DNA of 64,000 nucleotides from Plectrocnemia conspersa (taxonomy: Eukaryota; Arthropoda; Insecta; Trichoptera; Polycentropodidae). The stretch is taken from the NCBI GenBank assembly GCA_009617715.1, contig VTFK01000304.1, forward strand, positions 310,001-374,000, given 5' to 3'. Both the position numbers and the translations under genes were made by a program. Every line of letters begins with the position of its first letter. The first letter of the stretch is position 1. The notes beneath the pieces were generated by a model, which ran no database searches, had not been told where the DNA came from, and worked only from the letters and a program-made list of their open reading frames with translations. Of this stretch, positions 1 to 13,039 are shown piece after piece.

Positions 1-1074
1 TGTAAAAAAATTAACATTTTTAGTGTATATCACCAAAAAGATTAAATATATACGTTATTAATTTCAGTAGTTTATTGTCACTAAAAAATTGTATTATGTT
101 TTAATATTCACTTCGTTTGTGTTTTTATGTGATTTTAATTTTTTTTTTATAGCTTGAGTAAAATTTATAATTTTTTTAATAATAATTTTGTTGACCTAAC
201 GCATAAATTTGACGTTAATTGAATAATTTAACTCGCATTATAAAACAATGCCATTAAGTAGCGATATTTAAATTTGAGACTTCATTGCTATAAGTTGTGT
301 AGCACATACACTTCAACTGGGCATTTTTGCTTAATTTTCTATTGCGTATTGTAGATAATTTTTATTAGCACTGAGCAATAAAATATGTATTTATCTAGGT
401 GCCAAGATACCGGTGCTCATTTAAGTAATTCTCTGCTAATTAGCAAATATCTTAAATTAACAGTTTTAAAATAAATAGAACTGACAGATGGTGGTAAGAT
501 ACCTGTGCTTTTTTATATAAAGATAACTACATACATACACGAGATCTTGTATTGCAAACCTTTTTCAATCATACGATGTATGATTGTTTAGTTTCATGTG
601 TGAAATGAACATAACATTATTTATATTCAAATCGATTATTCAGTATGTTTGTTCCTTGGTTTATATATATAATTACAAATATTATGTTAATTTTATAGTT
701 TAAGCGAAAGTGGTAGTTTCAATATGTCTCTAGTTATTATTATATAGGCGTAAATCAGTAACAGTTACTTAGATATTTACCTTTAAAATTTTCATGTACC
801 TTTATAATAAGAAACACAATCTACGGACTAAATATCATAAGAGTATAAACTATAAATATCATAAGAGTATTTTTTTTTAATAAAAAAAAATTGCAACGAA
901 TAAAGCACTACTTATGGTGGTTCCAAAAACAATTTAGTTTTTTATAATTATATTTAAACGTGTTCTACTATGGTTTTCAGTAAATGCCTTTCACATATTG
1001 TTTTCGTATAAATTAGTTTATTTTACTTATAGAGACGAAATAATTATTTTTCCTCTTTCAATAAGGTATTCAAA
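1..1074. other. AT-rich non-coding tract, left edge
   Basis: AT-rich sequence with no open frame worth calling and no recognised homology. The one clear structure is a short duplicated segment at 829-870, listed separately. The left half has a few mixed-composition words around 190-300 that could be remnants of an older repeat, but nothing identifiable. Confidence 0.6.
829..870. repeat. Short direct repeat, 18 bp x 2
   Basis: The 18-mer TAAATATCATAAGAGTAT occurs at 829-846 and again exactly at 853-870, a period of 24 bp. This looks like a local slippage duplication. No function is suggested. Confidence 0.9.
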
Positions 1075-1510
1075 GACACGAACATTTAGACTCCAACTCC
1101 GGAGCTGGAGGGAACGCAGTTAATTTTCGATCCATATAAATTCCGAAAACGCGACAATAAAGATTATTATTAAAAACTCGGAGGTATTCGCTTCCGAATT
1201 GGCAATTTAATTCGGAATTTCATTCCAAATGTTTTACAACGCGAATAAAATGAAATCATTTCTGCGGAATTACACCTTCGAAAATGAAAAATTATGTCGT
1301 CCGTACAAAAATTATTAATTTAGCGACCCCTTTTCGCACGTTCTTTTTGTATATGCGTTCGAAACAATTTTGACTTTCGTGCACGTTTTATTTTTCCGAC
1401 GTGTATATATTATGATAATCTGACGGGAAAACTCTGGAGAGATTTTCTCGCTCGGACCTACCCGAAAACCACCCGACCACCCCAAACTCTAACTTAGCCC
1501 AAAAGTATTT
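1075..1510. other. GC-richer patch, candidate conserved non-coding element
   Basis: Composition rises clearly above the flanks and CpG is frequent. It contains the palindrome CTCCGGAG near 1097, TTAATTCGGAATTTCATTCC-like homeodomain-type words around 1205, and a C-rich stretch at about 1460-1500. All frames are interrupted by stops, so it is not an exon I can support. Its complex, non-repetitive sequence in an AT-rich desert is typical of insect regulatory elements; the role is inferred. Confidence 0.45.
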
Positions 1511-3214
1511 ATTCTATGAAAATGGGACGTCGCGCTAAGACGGCAAGGATGAAATGTTAGCGAAACGTTAGCAAATACGGTTAAATAATTAGGTTAAATT
1601 AATCAAACACGTTGCTAAATTAATTTATAGATAAAAAAAATAAAAACCTAATAAAAATGATAGTTCGATATGATTATGATAATATAAAAGACACTTTTAC
1701 AGAAATGAAATTAAGCCGATATAAAATATTATTTATATTCAAGCAATATTTTGCGAAACGTCACGCAAGTTCTCAAAGTAACTATAGTTTTTAGACTTTC
1801 ATTCAGTCAAATTGAATTTGGTTAATTAGTTTAGGTTATATTTGGGTTTGAAAATTAAATTTAGCAACTGTAATATTGAGCTTTGTTAACCTTTTAGAGC
1901 AGCATTTAATATTACTAGCGCTTATCAGTATATGTATATATTTTTTCGCTCTTAAAAATATATATCTATAGGTGAAAATGTATTTAGATATGATTTTACT
2001 GAAACATTAATGAAAATATAACATGACTGGTAATTAATAATTATTTTATTAATTTATTTAGCTAATTTAGCTAATTGATTATATACTAAACAATTTTTTT
2101 CAAAACGTAGATATAAATAAGCGGAATAGAAAAAATACTAATATTATAATTTATGTCTTAGTGCACATAATGTTTCTTTATTCCATTTAGGAAACCCGCT
2201 ACCTATTTATTTTTGCAGATTATCTTAATATAACCCCTAATATAATAGGCATTCACTATCACATTCACATGACGGCACGATTTTATTGCTTTTGACGTGG
2301 ATTTTTGACTTTTGAGAAGGGATAAATGTTTTTTGCGCTCTCCTATTGGGTGAAATTCGGTTTAGATGTACTTTATTCAATTCTCACTCGTAATATTGTT
2401 ATAAAAAGTCTTATGTTTGATAGTTGAGCCTTTTCACCGCGATGGCACGATTTATTACTTTTGACCTGGACATGAAGTTCACTATATGGCAACACTGAGC
2501 AGCGAAGAATACACGACTATTTATAAGATAAATATGATGAGTAGATATTTTTAATAATTTTAATGCCCAATTAACATATTTCTCATAGAATAGGATTTCA
2601 TAAAATATGTCGCAACGGTGGCTAATTTTTATATTTATTTGTAGCATAGAAAGGGTTTTCTCGTTCATATTATTATTTATTAAATAAATTATATTACGAT
2701 GTAAAAAAATATAATTTTGTCATGATGCCCGAAATCATTGTTTTACCAGGGCCCAGGTTCGCTTTCGGCGGCCCTGACTTGGTATAACTTTTTTTTAATA
2801 ACCTTATTCATGTATTTACAATATTATCACTAAATAGTGGACAATTTGTCATACATTTTTAAGAAAACTGTTTTATCATTTAAGTGTATAGGTCAAGAAA
2901 AGTATTTAAAAACATTTATGAAATTAAAGCATGGATTACCGATATACATATCCTAAATATTTTTATGATTTCGAGAAATGATGACTTTTTCTGTCACTAC
3001 TAAAGAACTCATTATAATAACAAATTAGAGTATTGACATAAAGTTTTACACATATAATTTAAATAAATTAAAAGGGCAAGTAAACGTGATGTGACCCATT
3101 TAAAAATAGCCACAAAAAAGATTTATCATTAGCTATGTCATGTTTTGTGTTTATATAGTTAAAATATTATCTGTGGATCCTGTTTACATGTCAACGGGCC
3201 ATAAATTATACACG
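1511..3214. other. AT-rich non-coding tract
   Basis: No gene is visible. A frame of 85 codons at 2411-2668 on the minus strand has no recognisable domain. The segment at 3088-3111 matches the short dispersed motif also seen near 17.8, 18.7, 29.6 and 54.4 kb. Confidence 0.6.
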
Positions 3215-3236
3215 ATACTCGATAAATTCGAAACCA

Positions 3237-3263
3237 TCTCTCACTCTCTCTCTCTCTCTCTCC
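3237..3263. repeat. (CT)n microsatellite / GAGA tract
   Basis: A nearly pure CT dinucleotide run, interrupted once by CA. On the opposite strand it reads GAGAGAG, the binding word of insect GAGA factor. Confidence 0.9.
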
Positions 3264-3623
3264 CACCTAGCGACGATGAATTGGACCAGCGTAAATATTT
3301 TTATTCCGAGCGGCGTCGTCAAAACAGAAATTAAGTCCAAACAGTAATTAGTCATTCTCCACTACCCCGATCCTTCGGGGCCCCGCGAGGCTTCGCCCCT
3401 GCCGCCTACGCCCCCCGGACGCACACCCACCGACAACGTGCTCTGCCCCTCCCCTCCCCCGCTCCCCTTCGTCCCCTCAAGAAGAAAGCGAGAGAGCACG
3501 TCCATTTTGCTCGCACACCTCTTTTCTTCTTTCCCGAGAATAAATTTTCCGAAGATAAAATAAAAGTAATTAGAATTCTGCGAAGGTAGAGGGCGTTACA
3601 AGCCTATTCCTCCAAAACACCTC

Positions 3624-3641
3624 CACACACACACACACACA
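3624..3641. repeat. (CA)n microsatellite
   Basis: Uninterrupted CA dinucleotide run, continued by looser CA/TACA sequence to about 3650. Confidence 0.9.
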
Positions 3642-3745
3642 TACACTCGTAAGCTAGTATACGCACACGTACTTACATAGCATGTATAAAAGTGAGCGAG
3701 AGACTTAGCTCTCCGATACGCGGGGCATAAATAATACGCGAGTCA

Positions 3746-6464
3746 TTTTAATTTATTGCATCGGAAAGCGCTTTACATATATCTATCTTTACGGCCAATG
3801 GGATATAAAAACTGGTTTATTTATGTTGAATTAAATTTCTAATAGATTGTATATTAAATTATTATAAAAAAATGGTCCAATAAAGTTTGTCTTACTTACG
3901 ATGTTCATTGATAAACAATAGTTTCGCTCCGTGATGTATTGTTCCTATAATTCTAGGTTTCTGTTAATTTTAGGTAGAAAAAGATCAAGCTAAGTTTAAC
4001 TAACTTTATGCAAATCTATTTATAATAACAAGAGAAATATACAAATATATTTAATTAAAGAAAAACTTTTTACCGTGTCAAAAAGTAAGAAAAGCAGTGG
4101 GCAAACATATTTTTACACCCGTTACAGTTTATGATTCTTTAACTAATACAGCACAATACAAAACGGTTTTTCAAATATTTTTTCTGAATTTGTAGTTCGT
4201 GATATTTGGTGGATTTAATTTTATAATATTAAAATAAAAAAATATTTATAAATATAAATAAATTAATTAGCAAATACTTCTTTGAATCAATATTACATTT
4301 TTAAAAATGTTGTATTTAATTTGTCAAATTATAAAGAATAATTTATTTTGGTCAAAAAAATGTAATAACGTGACACACGCTACGTACGCCGGCGCTGCAT
4401 TTGCTATGTATTATACATTGGATTTACCTCCAGGAGAGGCTAGAAGAAATAAAAATAGAAATGTAGTGTGTTATACCGAGCAAATTTTGATTTTACGCCA
4501 TGATTTAAGACAGGGGTGGGTGTATAATACTTTGGCTAAGAGGAATCATCTCGGCCACATGTTAAATATAGATAGTGAAATATTTTTTTTAATATATCAA
4601 TACATAAAGAAGTGTCATATTTTACCGTGTTATTTCATCCTTTAAAATATCGTTTAAAGCGAGGGATACTTTTTTCTGAAAAGTTGGATGTTGTAAAAAT
4701 GTAATAGTTATACAATCTAATTCATCGTTTAGTTTAATTTATAATCTATGCGTTTCATTCAAACCTTTTTTGTGTATGTTGCATAACATTAGTTTTTTTT
4801 GTACCGCAAGCATCTTTATACATTGAGTATAAGTTTGCTTTTTGAACAACTAATTATAATATATTATTAATATAATCACATATTTGGATTTACGATAGTT
4901 ATTTTCTTTTGAAATAAATCAAAGAATCTCTAGTGGAAAAGGTAAGGTAAAAACATAAATTTTGGAATAGAACCTTAACAAATAAAATTATTGAATAATA
5001 ATAATTTTATTATTATATATAAGATATATTATTTATTCTGAATTTCTAACAAAATAATAATGTATAAAATTAACATCTTTAAGCCTATGATTTAATTATT
5101 ATTGTCAATACCATTTAAATACATAAGCTTAACAGCAATTTCTAAAATTACAAGTGAAAATGATTTTAAATTCAATTAAAATAAATATTCTGAAGCATCG
5201 TAAAAAAAAGCTACAAAATTATTCGCAAAATAAAAAAAATCAACCTATATGATTTTTTTGTAATGAATTACATTATTGGTTCATTAATACGTAAGGATTA
5301 GAAATTTTGCCTAATATTTTTAACGAAAATAGTCTGTGTAGAGTATATGAAAGAAAAACGGATATTTTAATTATATGTGTTAATTTAAAATTATAATTCT
5401 TAGGAAATTAAATAAAATCATTATTATTATTATTATTCCGTTGTAAATTGACAAGGGTAAATCTATATCATCTGAGTAAGTCAGTCAAACATAATGAATA
5501 CTCACAAATAACCACCACTACAGTCTAGGAAACAATGACATATTATAAATTATGTGTTTTATAATTTTTCATCAATAGATATCGCTTTGTAGCTATGGGC
5601 AGTTTTTAACAATAGCGCATTTTTCGAGTATACTGCTGTTGCTCGAACCCGTGGTTTTATGGGTTACAAGTCTAGACCGTTTGAACTACGCTATTAATAC
5701 GTCGTACTTAAAATGACAACATATTTACTTTTACTGTGATAAAATACAATAATCAAATACTATTCTTATTTTAATTATTGTACTACTAATTAAGAAACAT
5801 AGCGTTCATTTTTAAAAATGAAATAACAGTTGATCTTCAAGCTGGATAATATACACAAGTTTAAAATCATATGTAGACTAAATATTACTTAAGAACACTA
5901 TTTAAATTACTTTTAAAGTCTAAGTATACTAGCAAGCTATATTAGCAATGTTTAACAGCAAATTTATTTTCCCTCTCTAAAATTAGATTGTATATATAAT
6001 TAAATTGTTGTATTTGCATTTTTAAATGCTTATATATACTGTCAAAGTTTAGTGGAAAATACTTTTTAACTCTTCTGAAATATATATGTTACTATTAATA
6101 ATAATAATAAACTTTTTAGATATAAGAAAAGTCTTGGAAAAAATCATATTAAAAAGCAAAAAAAACTGCATGGGAAGATCTATTTATTTATATGATAGCT
6201 ACATATTTTTTTTAGATAATTGAAAATAATGATTAACTACTAGTTTTTATGTTTGTGTTTAGTAATGATTGCATTAAAATACCTAAATCTTATATCAAAA
6301 TGTGTGTGTTTGTAGTCTTTAATGATAGTTTTTGTATAAAAAATGTCTAATTTTTTTATAAAGGAGTAAAAAATATGTTTTTCTCCTACTGGTTACATAT
6401 TATTCAGATTATTATTACAGATATAAATTTCCACAAAAATAAATTAAAAAACGCACCCCATACA
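3746..6464. other. AT-rich non-coding tract
   Basis: Mostly low-complexity AT-rich DNA. A frame of 112 codons at 4307-4645 (plus strand) covers a slightly GC-richer block but shows no known domain, and stop-free runs of this size are expected by chance in 64 kb. ATT/AAT triplet runs occur near 5000 and 5424-5437. A SINE-like head lies at 5638-5692. Confidence 0.55.
5550..5695 (-). repeat. SINE-like repeat, copy E (head on minus strand)
   Basis: The segment 5638-5692 contains CTCGAACCCGTGGTTTTATG followed by GTCTAGACCGTTTGAACTACGC. It aligns in order with the other copies in this window (for example 11109-11168 and 28039-28099): reverse-complement B-box-like word, middle block, then an ACC...CTAC.GCT tail. 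It is one of the more diverged copies; the left limit is a guess. Confidence 0.45.
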
Positions 6465-6995
6465 ATAACGCTTTACACGGCCGAGTGCGTGCGAATTCGG
6501 ATCGGAGATGATTTTTCGTCCCGATGCGCCTTAATGAGCGCACTAAGGAGCAACCCCTTCGCGTAATTTCCGCTAAACGAAAAAACGAAACGTAACGACT
6601 ACAGGATGGAGACGGAACCAGGTTTGGGGATGGGGTGCGTTCGGGGGTGTTTCGCCGAAAAAGTAAACCGGGGCCCGTCTTCGGCACTTATTGAGTGAAA
6701 TAATTTCAAAAGCTTTCGCCTCAAATGCGCTGCTCCAAACTAAACTGTGAAATTCTTTTCAAGTCGGTCGCCATTAACATGTAGCCCCGTGGCCTGAGCG
6801 GCAAATGAAGTTTTCCTTAAAGGGTGTATATACAGGGGGTGTGAGAAGGCGGTGGAGAGCAAGGCCAGATATGCCTATATTTTTGAGCACTCTCACTCTT
6901 TCCTTCGCCGGTTACCCCTTTGAGCGGCGGCGAAAATATGTAGAAAGGTCTCTGAAATGTGAATACGCACAGGGTGACCAATAGGTGTCTTCGCT
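6465..6995. other. GC-rich patch, candidate regulatory element
   Basis: Complex CpG-rich sequence. It includes a PHO/YY1-like GCCATTAA at 6770-6777, three close G-runs at about 6626-6650 and TTTCGCC words. Overlapping open frames on both strands (63 and 90 codons) reflect low stop density and resemble no known protein. A regulatory role is inferred from composition and motif content only. Confidence 0.45.
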
Positions 6996-9319
6996 TTGGA
7001 AGAGTAGTAATAGAAAATGTGGGGCGTTTTTAAAATAAAGAATTATTTAATTTTTAAATAAATTATCTAATTTTTTTAAATACTCATCAAACTGTGGTTA
7101 AAAATAAATTATTAAAAATCAATTAATGGTTCAACTTTTAAAAAAAATAAAAAAATAGTTTTAGCTTTTTTGAATACAAAGTATTTTTTTATGTTTTAAA
7201 AAGTGCACAGAAAAAACTTTTGAAAAAAAAAAATTGCTGGTTTAAAAAATTCAATAACTCTAATGATAAAAAAAATCTGTCAATCTATTTCTTTATTTAA
7301 AAAACTGAAATGTTGTTAAAGTTTTGAAATATATTTTATATAATGAAAAATTTGAAAAATAGATGCAAATTGAAGCTTTAAATATTAAATTATATTTTTT
7401 AAATATATTCAATACAAATATAAAGCTTCTAAATATTAAAAAAACATTCAATATATTACTTCAATAAAAATGTTTGACTTACATACTTGATATTAAATAA
7501 GCTTAAGAATAGCATAAAAAATATTTGTAGTCTTAAATCGATGCAATATATTTTTTTGTTACAATGATAAGGCAAGCTCTTATTCAAACGTTATCTTCAC
7601 TATTTATTCAACTTGCTTAAACTAAAAGAATAAAATATAGACTTACCTAAGATTGTCAATAACATATTTATAATAAACAAAATGTTAAATAGCTTATAGA
7701 TAACTTAATACGAAAAAAATAAAGTTTTCAGCATGCAAGAAAGTTTGAGAAAAGTAAAATAAATTATAGTAACCTTTAATTCATTTTGAAATACGATGAT
7801 GGTACAAAAATTTATTAATGGTTTTTTAACCCTTTATATGTTGTATATATATTTAAAAAAAAATATATCTAATGTTTAAAATATATAAAAAATCGTATTT
7901 TTTTACTTATATTGTGCCTACCAAAAAACGTTATTGCGCTTTTAAATAATATGTTCTTTGTATGTTTGAATCATTTAAAATATTAAAGTATAAATTTAAA
8001 ATATAAAAATTATTATGTCCATTTTAAAAAATAACTGGTTTGATTTGAAAAATAGTCTAAATTTAATAATTAGATAATATTGTATTTTTTAGTATCTTTA
8101 TAAAAATATTTTGATTTTAAAAATTTTTTATAAAAATATAAGCTTTCAGAATAATGTGCATTACAATGATTAACAAAAAAATAAAAAACTGTCACAAAAA
8201 AATCACACAAAAAGCTAAAGTTATGTTAAAGAGCTTTTTAGTAAAATAAAATCTTGTATCATAAAACATTTAAAGGTAGAAATAACAAAAAATATACTTA
8301 GAAGCTTTAAATATATGTTTTTTTAAAAAGGTTAATTTATAAAAATATATCACAAAGCTTAGGTATAAATGTCATTTTTTTAGCTCTCTGTAGCATATAT
8401 TTAAGTTTGGAAAAAAATGAAAAAATTACAACCACATTAAACAACTCTTTTATTAACTCTTTAAATGTTTTAATGCATATTAGGTGCTCATATAATATAT
8501 GAAAATGTCAGTATTTCTAAAGTTAAAGAACACTAAAAATATATTCTTTATTTGTGCTTTACAAAAAATGTGATAAAGTTTTAAAATAATAAAAATATTT
8601 TCTTTAAATGTTAACACACTTAAGACTTTAGATTTTTTTTAAGCTTAGATATCAGATATTTTTTTACCATATTTTTAGCTGTAATACAAAATAATAATAA
8701 AAATATATTATAATACAGTAATTATAAAATCAATAAACGCTCTTTTCTTACATTTTGAATGTATTATTTATTAAAAAGTGTTTAAAAGGAGGAAAAATTT
8801 TCTCTAATGATTGTCATGTTTTATATCTTCATCCCAAAAAAATACTTTTAATGCTTATAGCTATTAAAGGGTTAAATGTATCACTAAGCTTTACTATTAA
8901 TATTTATTTTTAGCATGATTTTAGTTATTAAGAATTTGAAAATAAAGATAAATTGTATTATGAATATACTACAATATAATAACGGTTCAAAAGTTATTTT
9001 AAGCTGCTTTAATTTATTTGTCAATTAAAGAGCTTTTTTAGTTATACACCTTTTTAAGATAAATATTTTTGTATTTTACGGTTATAGTGTAAAATAAAAA
9101 ACTTACCTCGAAGCTTTACTTTGAAACACGATTAAAACTATATATTGATAGAAATATTAAAAGGTTATCAAATTAAGAATAACTTTAATGAAGTACTTTC
9201 CATTACTGAATATCCGTACAGCCGTAAAAACATTCATCTCGAAACAAGTCCGATAATCCGTTTTGTTGTTTTGTTTATATGAATAAAATATTTTTTAATT
9301 ATTATCATATTTTTTTTAT
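6996..9319. other. Long AT-rich low-complexity tract with AAGCTTTA words
   Basis: About 2.3 kb of extremely AT-rich DNA without an open frame. The word AAGCTTTA recurs (near 7373, 8305, 8886 and 9113) in similar but not identical surroundings. AACCCTTTA or its complement also recurs near 7829 and 8870. This suggests an old, decayed repeat array, but I cannot define a unit. Confidence 0.5.
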
Positions 9320-9830
9320 TCGCGAGTTTTCCGAGGCGCACGTTCGGCGGGCGCCCGTTAAAATCTTAAAAAGGGAAAAGGAAAGGGTTGAAACTGAAGG
9401 AATCGCCGCCGCCGCGGGGTGGAGAAGGAAAGAAGGACGGCGAGTTTGGGGGCAGGGGTGTTTTCGTAAAAGACGAAATAGGACGAAAATAAGAACATAC
9501 CTAGATGAATATTTAAGAAAAGAGAGGATGCCTACGTATACACACATACACACACACACCGGGGTAGGATTATAGGGGTGGAGGAGAGCTGGTGGGACTG
9601 GCTGTGTGCTGCTTCGTTACGATTCCGAGTATTGATTTTGGAGGAGGTGTCTTGCTGCCTGATGATGAAGAAGGGTACTTTGTCATGGTATTTTTAATTG
9701 CTCCAAATCTCGGCCACTTTCGACGCCGGCGAAAGCTCAGCGCGCACACGACCACCCCCTATACCCACGGTACCACCCCTTAAGAGAGAACACCCACCCT
9801 TGGACTTTACGCGGTGTAGTATACACACAC
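9320..9830. other. GC-rich patch, candidate regulatory element
   Basis: Begins with a CpG-dense block (GGCGCACGTTCGGCGGGCGC), followed by a CCG triplet run near 9405, purine-rich sequence, a CA microsatellite (9535-9560), a G-rich block and a small hairpin CTTTCG/CGAAAG (9717-9735). Four short overlapping open frames occur here on both strands, none with a domain. It has the same character as the other patches. Confidence 0.45.
9535..9560. repeat. (CA)n microsatellite
   Basis: TACACACATACACACACACAC run inside the GC-rich patch. Confidence 0.85.
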
Positions 9831-11039
9831 GCATATCTATATTTGGTTTATTCTTCTAATTTCGTCGATTTATTATTTATGTAAAAAATAAAAATAATAT
9901 GTAGTGATGAAATATATAAATATTTGTTTTGCATATTATAATTTGTATAATATTTTTTATATTGTATTTATTTTTTATAACATACAAAATGATAGTTAAA
10001 AAATTTTATGATATTGATATACAATTTTAGTGTTAATTTCAGTGGTAAATATTATTTCTAATTTTATTTATAGCGATTAATATTAATAGAAAAAACTTCA
10101 AAGATTATATTAAAAAAATATAATTATGCTAATAAACCTTATACATTAACTAGAAAATATAAAATGTAAAGCGAGTATTTTCAAACAATAGATTTCTGCT
10201 ACAGTTTTTTATATAGCTCATGTTGCCTTCTTACCTTTAAGAATAAGTAAAGTATACATATTTCTTTTGAGTGCAAATACATAAAGTTAAATCTGAGTAA
10301 TTTCGTTACATTTTTTTTACCTCCCAACTGTTACGCAAATTTACAAATTCGTAATACCTATGAAACATTAAAAATATATTTACTGATATAATCGTTTTAT
10401 CGAGATGTACAAACATTTGTATTAATTGCAGTTTAAAAGCAAATGTAATAACTCAAAATTTGAGTTTTATTTTTATTATTTATTTTTGACAAGGAAATGT
10501 ATTCAAATTTCAAGTCTAAATCATTATGTAATATATTTATAAGTAGGTAAAAATATATCTATCTATCACTATCTTCAATTGAAAAAAATATGTAATATTA
10601 AAGGTTGACAATTATGAAGTGCATACATTACAAAACCTTCAATTTTCTTACATTTTTTTAAGATAAGATTTTATATAAATAAATTGATATCTTTATAGTT
10701 TTTTTTATTGAATATTGCCAGAGATTTTAAAATATCTTTAAATTTAAAAAAACTATAAATTTTACTTATTTTTACGTCAATTATATATTGAAAACTCTTA
10801 TAAATGTTCGGTAATTATATTTTTACTAACTAGTTAAAATAGCCCATTAAACATTTTCTAAAAACTGTCTTTAAATTTTCATGTTGCTTTATTGTTTTTT
10901 TTAATAGATATCCGATATTTTTTATGAGCTTAAAAATATCATCATTAGTGAATTTTTAATATCTAATTTGTCCGACCTAGTTCAATTTTAATCACTCATC
11001 ACGAAATTCATACGTGAGATTAGATAGAGTTTATTTTTA

Positions 11040-11170
11040 CATTAGAAAATTTAGGTAAACCTAATAAATAATGATCGAATCGATTATAGTTATATAATAA
11101 TCACTAATTTTGAACCCATGGTTTCAGGTCAATAGGCAGAGACTTATACCGTTCGTCTACCATGCTGGTT
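11040..11170 (-). repeat. SINE-like repeat, copy D (head on minus strand)
   Basis: The head at 11109-11168 reads TTTGAACCCATGGTTTCAGG, then GACTTATACC, then GTCTACCATGCTGG. These three blocks occur in the same order and spacing in copies A and C and, inverted, in copy F. The complement has the layout of a pol III tRNA-type promoter, with a B-box-like GGTTCAAA word. The left (3-prime) end is uncertain. Confidence 0.55.
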
Positions 11171-11627
11171 TATACATTTTTATTATATATAATATATGTA
11201 TATCTATTGTTTATAAAAATATAACAAGAATCCAATAATCTCAATAGAAACGTCAGTGAACGTCAGGTTATCCACTTTTTATTCCAAACACACATACGTT
11301 TTACACACATAAGTATTGTAGCACTTGACAAGCAGTAACTGTATAATTACATATATTTTAAATTGTGCGAAATAGACCAAAATATTTATTTTTATAGCCA
11401 GATGTGACACAGACGAAAATCCTTAAAATGAGCATTGCCGCTTCAACAAGAACAAGCGAGACAACGAATATTTTTACACGCATGTATCGCTTCTCTCTGA
11501 CATACATCTTTATACGTAGACAATGCGTTCACAAAATTATTGCAATAACAATTTTTGACATAGCAGTTAACAGCTAACTGTTTTTGGATTCGGTAATCAC
11601 CATTTTTTATAGTGACTTTTCAAAAAT

Positions 11628-11680
11628 TAAAAATTAACTACCAACCAATCTATGTATATTTATAAAAATTAACTACCAAC
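11628..11680. repeat. Direct repeat, 18 bp x 2
   Basis: TAAAAATTAACTACCAAC occurs exactly at 11628-11645 and 11663-11680, period 35. The spacers also share TATGTATATTT-like sequence, so this is a small tandem duplication. Confidence 0.9.
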
Positions 11681-11869
11681 ATATTAAATATGTATATTTT
11701 GTATATAAATTTTCTGTAAATATATTTTCGATGTATGTAAATTTATATTAATTTATATAACAAAAATATTTTATTAATTTTTGAAATGTTTTTAATTGCA
11801 TTTTTTAAATATTAAATCATACGTATAAAAGTGTTTACGATCTCTGCTAAATTCCTTACACAAAGCCAA

Positions 11870-11909
11870 TACGCTGCAGTTTTAAGATAATAACTGTTAC
11901 TGCAGCGTA
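11870..11909. repeat. Stem-loop, 11-bp arms
   Basis: TACGCTGCAGT (11870-11880) is the exact reverse complement of ACTGCAGCGTA (11899-11909), with an 18-nt loop. It lies 27 bp before a much stronger palindrome and may be part of the same inserted element. Confidence 0.85.
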
Positions 11910-11935
11910 AGTAGAAACATTTATATAGAAAATTT

Positions 11936-11984
11936 CTACGGCATATATAAACATTTCTATTAGAAATGTTTATATATGCCGTAG
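11936..11984. repeat. Near-perfect 49-bp palindrome, 24-bp arms
   Basis: Bases 11936-11959 (starting CTACGGCATATATAAAC) are the exact reverse complement of 11961-11984, with one unpaired centre base. No internal loop of useful size exists, so a microRNA precursor is unlikely. It may be a fold-back remnant of a miniature transposon or the product of a template-switch event. Confidence 0.95.
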
Positions 11985-13039
11985 TTTTATTTATATTTTA
12001 ATAAAACTTAAAATAAAAAAATAACCTTGTGCATATTTTAAAGATATGATTTTGAAGAACTTAATAATTACTTTGTTGAAAAAGAAAGGTTTTTAATAAA
12101 AGTCATACCTATTTCGCTGTGGGATTGTTTCGCATTATTTTTTGTCATTGTTTTATTCAGATTTTATCATACTTTTCTGAAAGTAAATTTCATTAGCAAG
12201 CTTAATGATTTGATTTAAAAAAAATATCTGTCTATAAAAAAATAATATTTCAAATTTAAAACAATCTTTATTAATATTAAAATATTATAAGATACACCTA
12301 TGTTTTTACTAAAAATATAAAATATTTTTTTTAAATACATTTTTACACAAAAAAAAACGATCTTTACCAGAAAAAATTTTTAAATGACGTCTTATTTTTT
12401 ACAATAATAGTGCATATTACTTTTAACTATATGCTTCATCCTGTTTTATATTTTTTTATTATATAATAATGATAATAGATAAAAGTTTCATTTTAAATAT
12501 GAAAAAAATGTAAGGCAACTGGAAATAAACTTGTTACGTACTTGCTATGCAGCTAGCTGCAAAAGTTATAAGATTAAATACGAAAGCTTATTCAAAACAT
12601 TAGTTAATGAACTCATTTTATTTTTTTATTAAATAACAAGTATTATAGTTAATATAGTTGACATCTTAACGATATATTACGTTAAACGTATTTTGTTTAA
12701 TGTTTTACAAATATGTATGTTCAATAATATGAATTTAAAATATATACTATTATATTTTAATATTAATATTTCTTAGATGTTGGTCAAAAAAAATAGATAT
12801 ATTTTTATTATTTGTGATAGTTAAATTATCAATTTTTATTATTATTTTCAAAACATTAGATATTAAATTAATTAAATCTATTAAAACGAAAAAATCTCAT
12901 ACCGCGCAAATTTATATCGAAAGCTCGACTTATCGGCTAACTAACTTTTTCAACACACATTTTTCTCTCCGCCAGAGTATTTTTTTCATCATAGGCTTAT
13001 TTTTTAACATATTTACATTTCGCCAAATATTAATTTTTC

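Larger units (their letters stand above)
3215..3745. other. GC-rich patch with GAGA tract and simple repeats
   Basis: A CpG-rich patch of mixed sequence. It holds a CT dinucleotide run at 3237-3263 (GAGA on the minus strand), a C-rich core at 3361-3480 with a small hairpin (CCCCGA/TCGGGG, 3365-3380), a GAGAG run near 3490, and a CA repeat at 3624-3641. GAGA runs bind GAGA-factor-like proteins in insects, so a promoter, silencer or insulator role is possible, but no transcription start motif is clear. Confidence 0.45.
9831..13039. other. AT-rich non-coding tract with hairpins and SINE copy
   Basis: AT-rich, no gene. Contents listed separately: SINE-like copy D (about 11040-11170), an 18-bp direct repeat (11628-11680) and a double hairpin (11870-11984). 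The block 11400-11600 is less AT-rich and more complex than its surroundings and may be a weak non-coding element. The 77-codon frame ending near 13047 is not convincing. Confidence 0.6.

Noticed and set aside
3088..3111. AAATGGGTC on the minus strand read as KWV of a mariner relic
   Set aside because: The following residues do not continue the PHEL motif; it fits better as a diverged copy of the short dispersed motif.
4307..4645. 112-codon frame on the plus strand
   Set aside because: No domain or splice context. By a rough estimate from the AT content, about one stop-free run this long is expected by chance in 64 kb.
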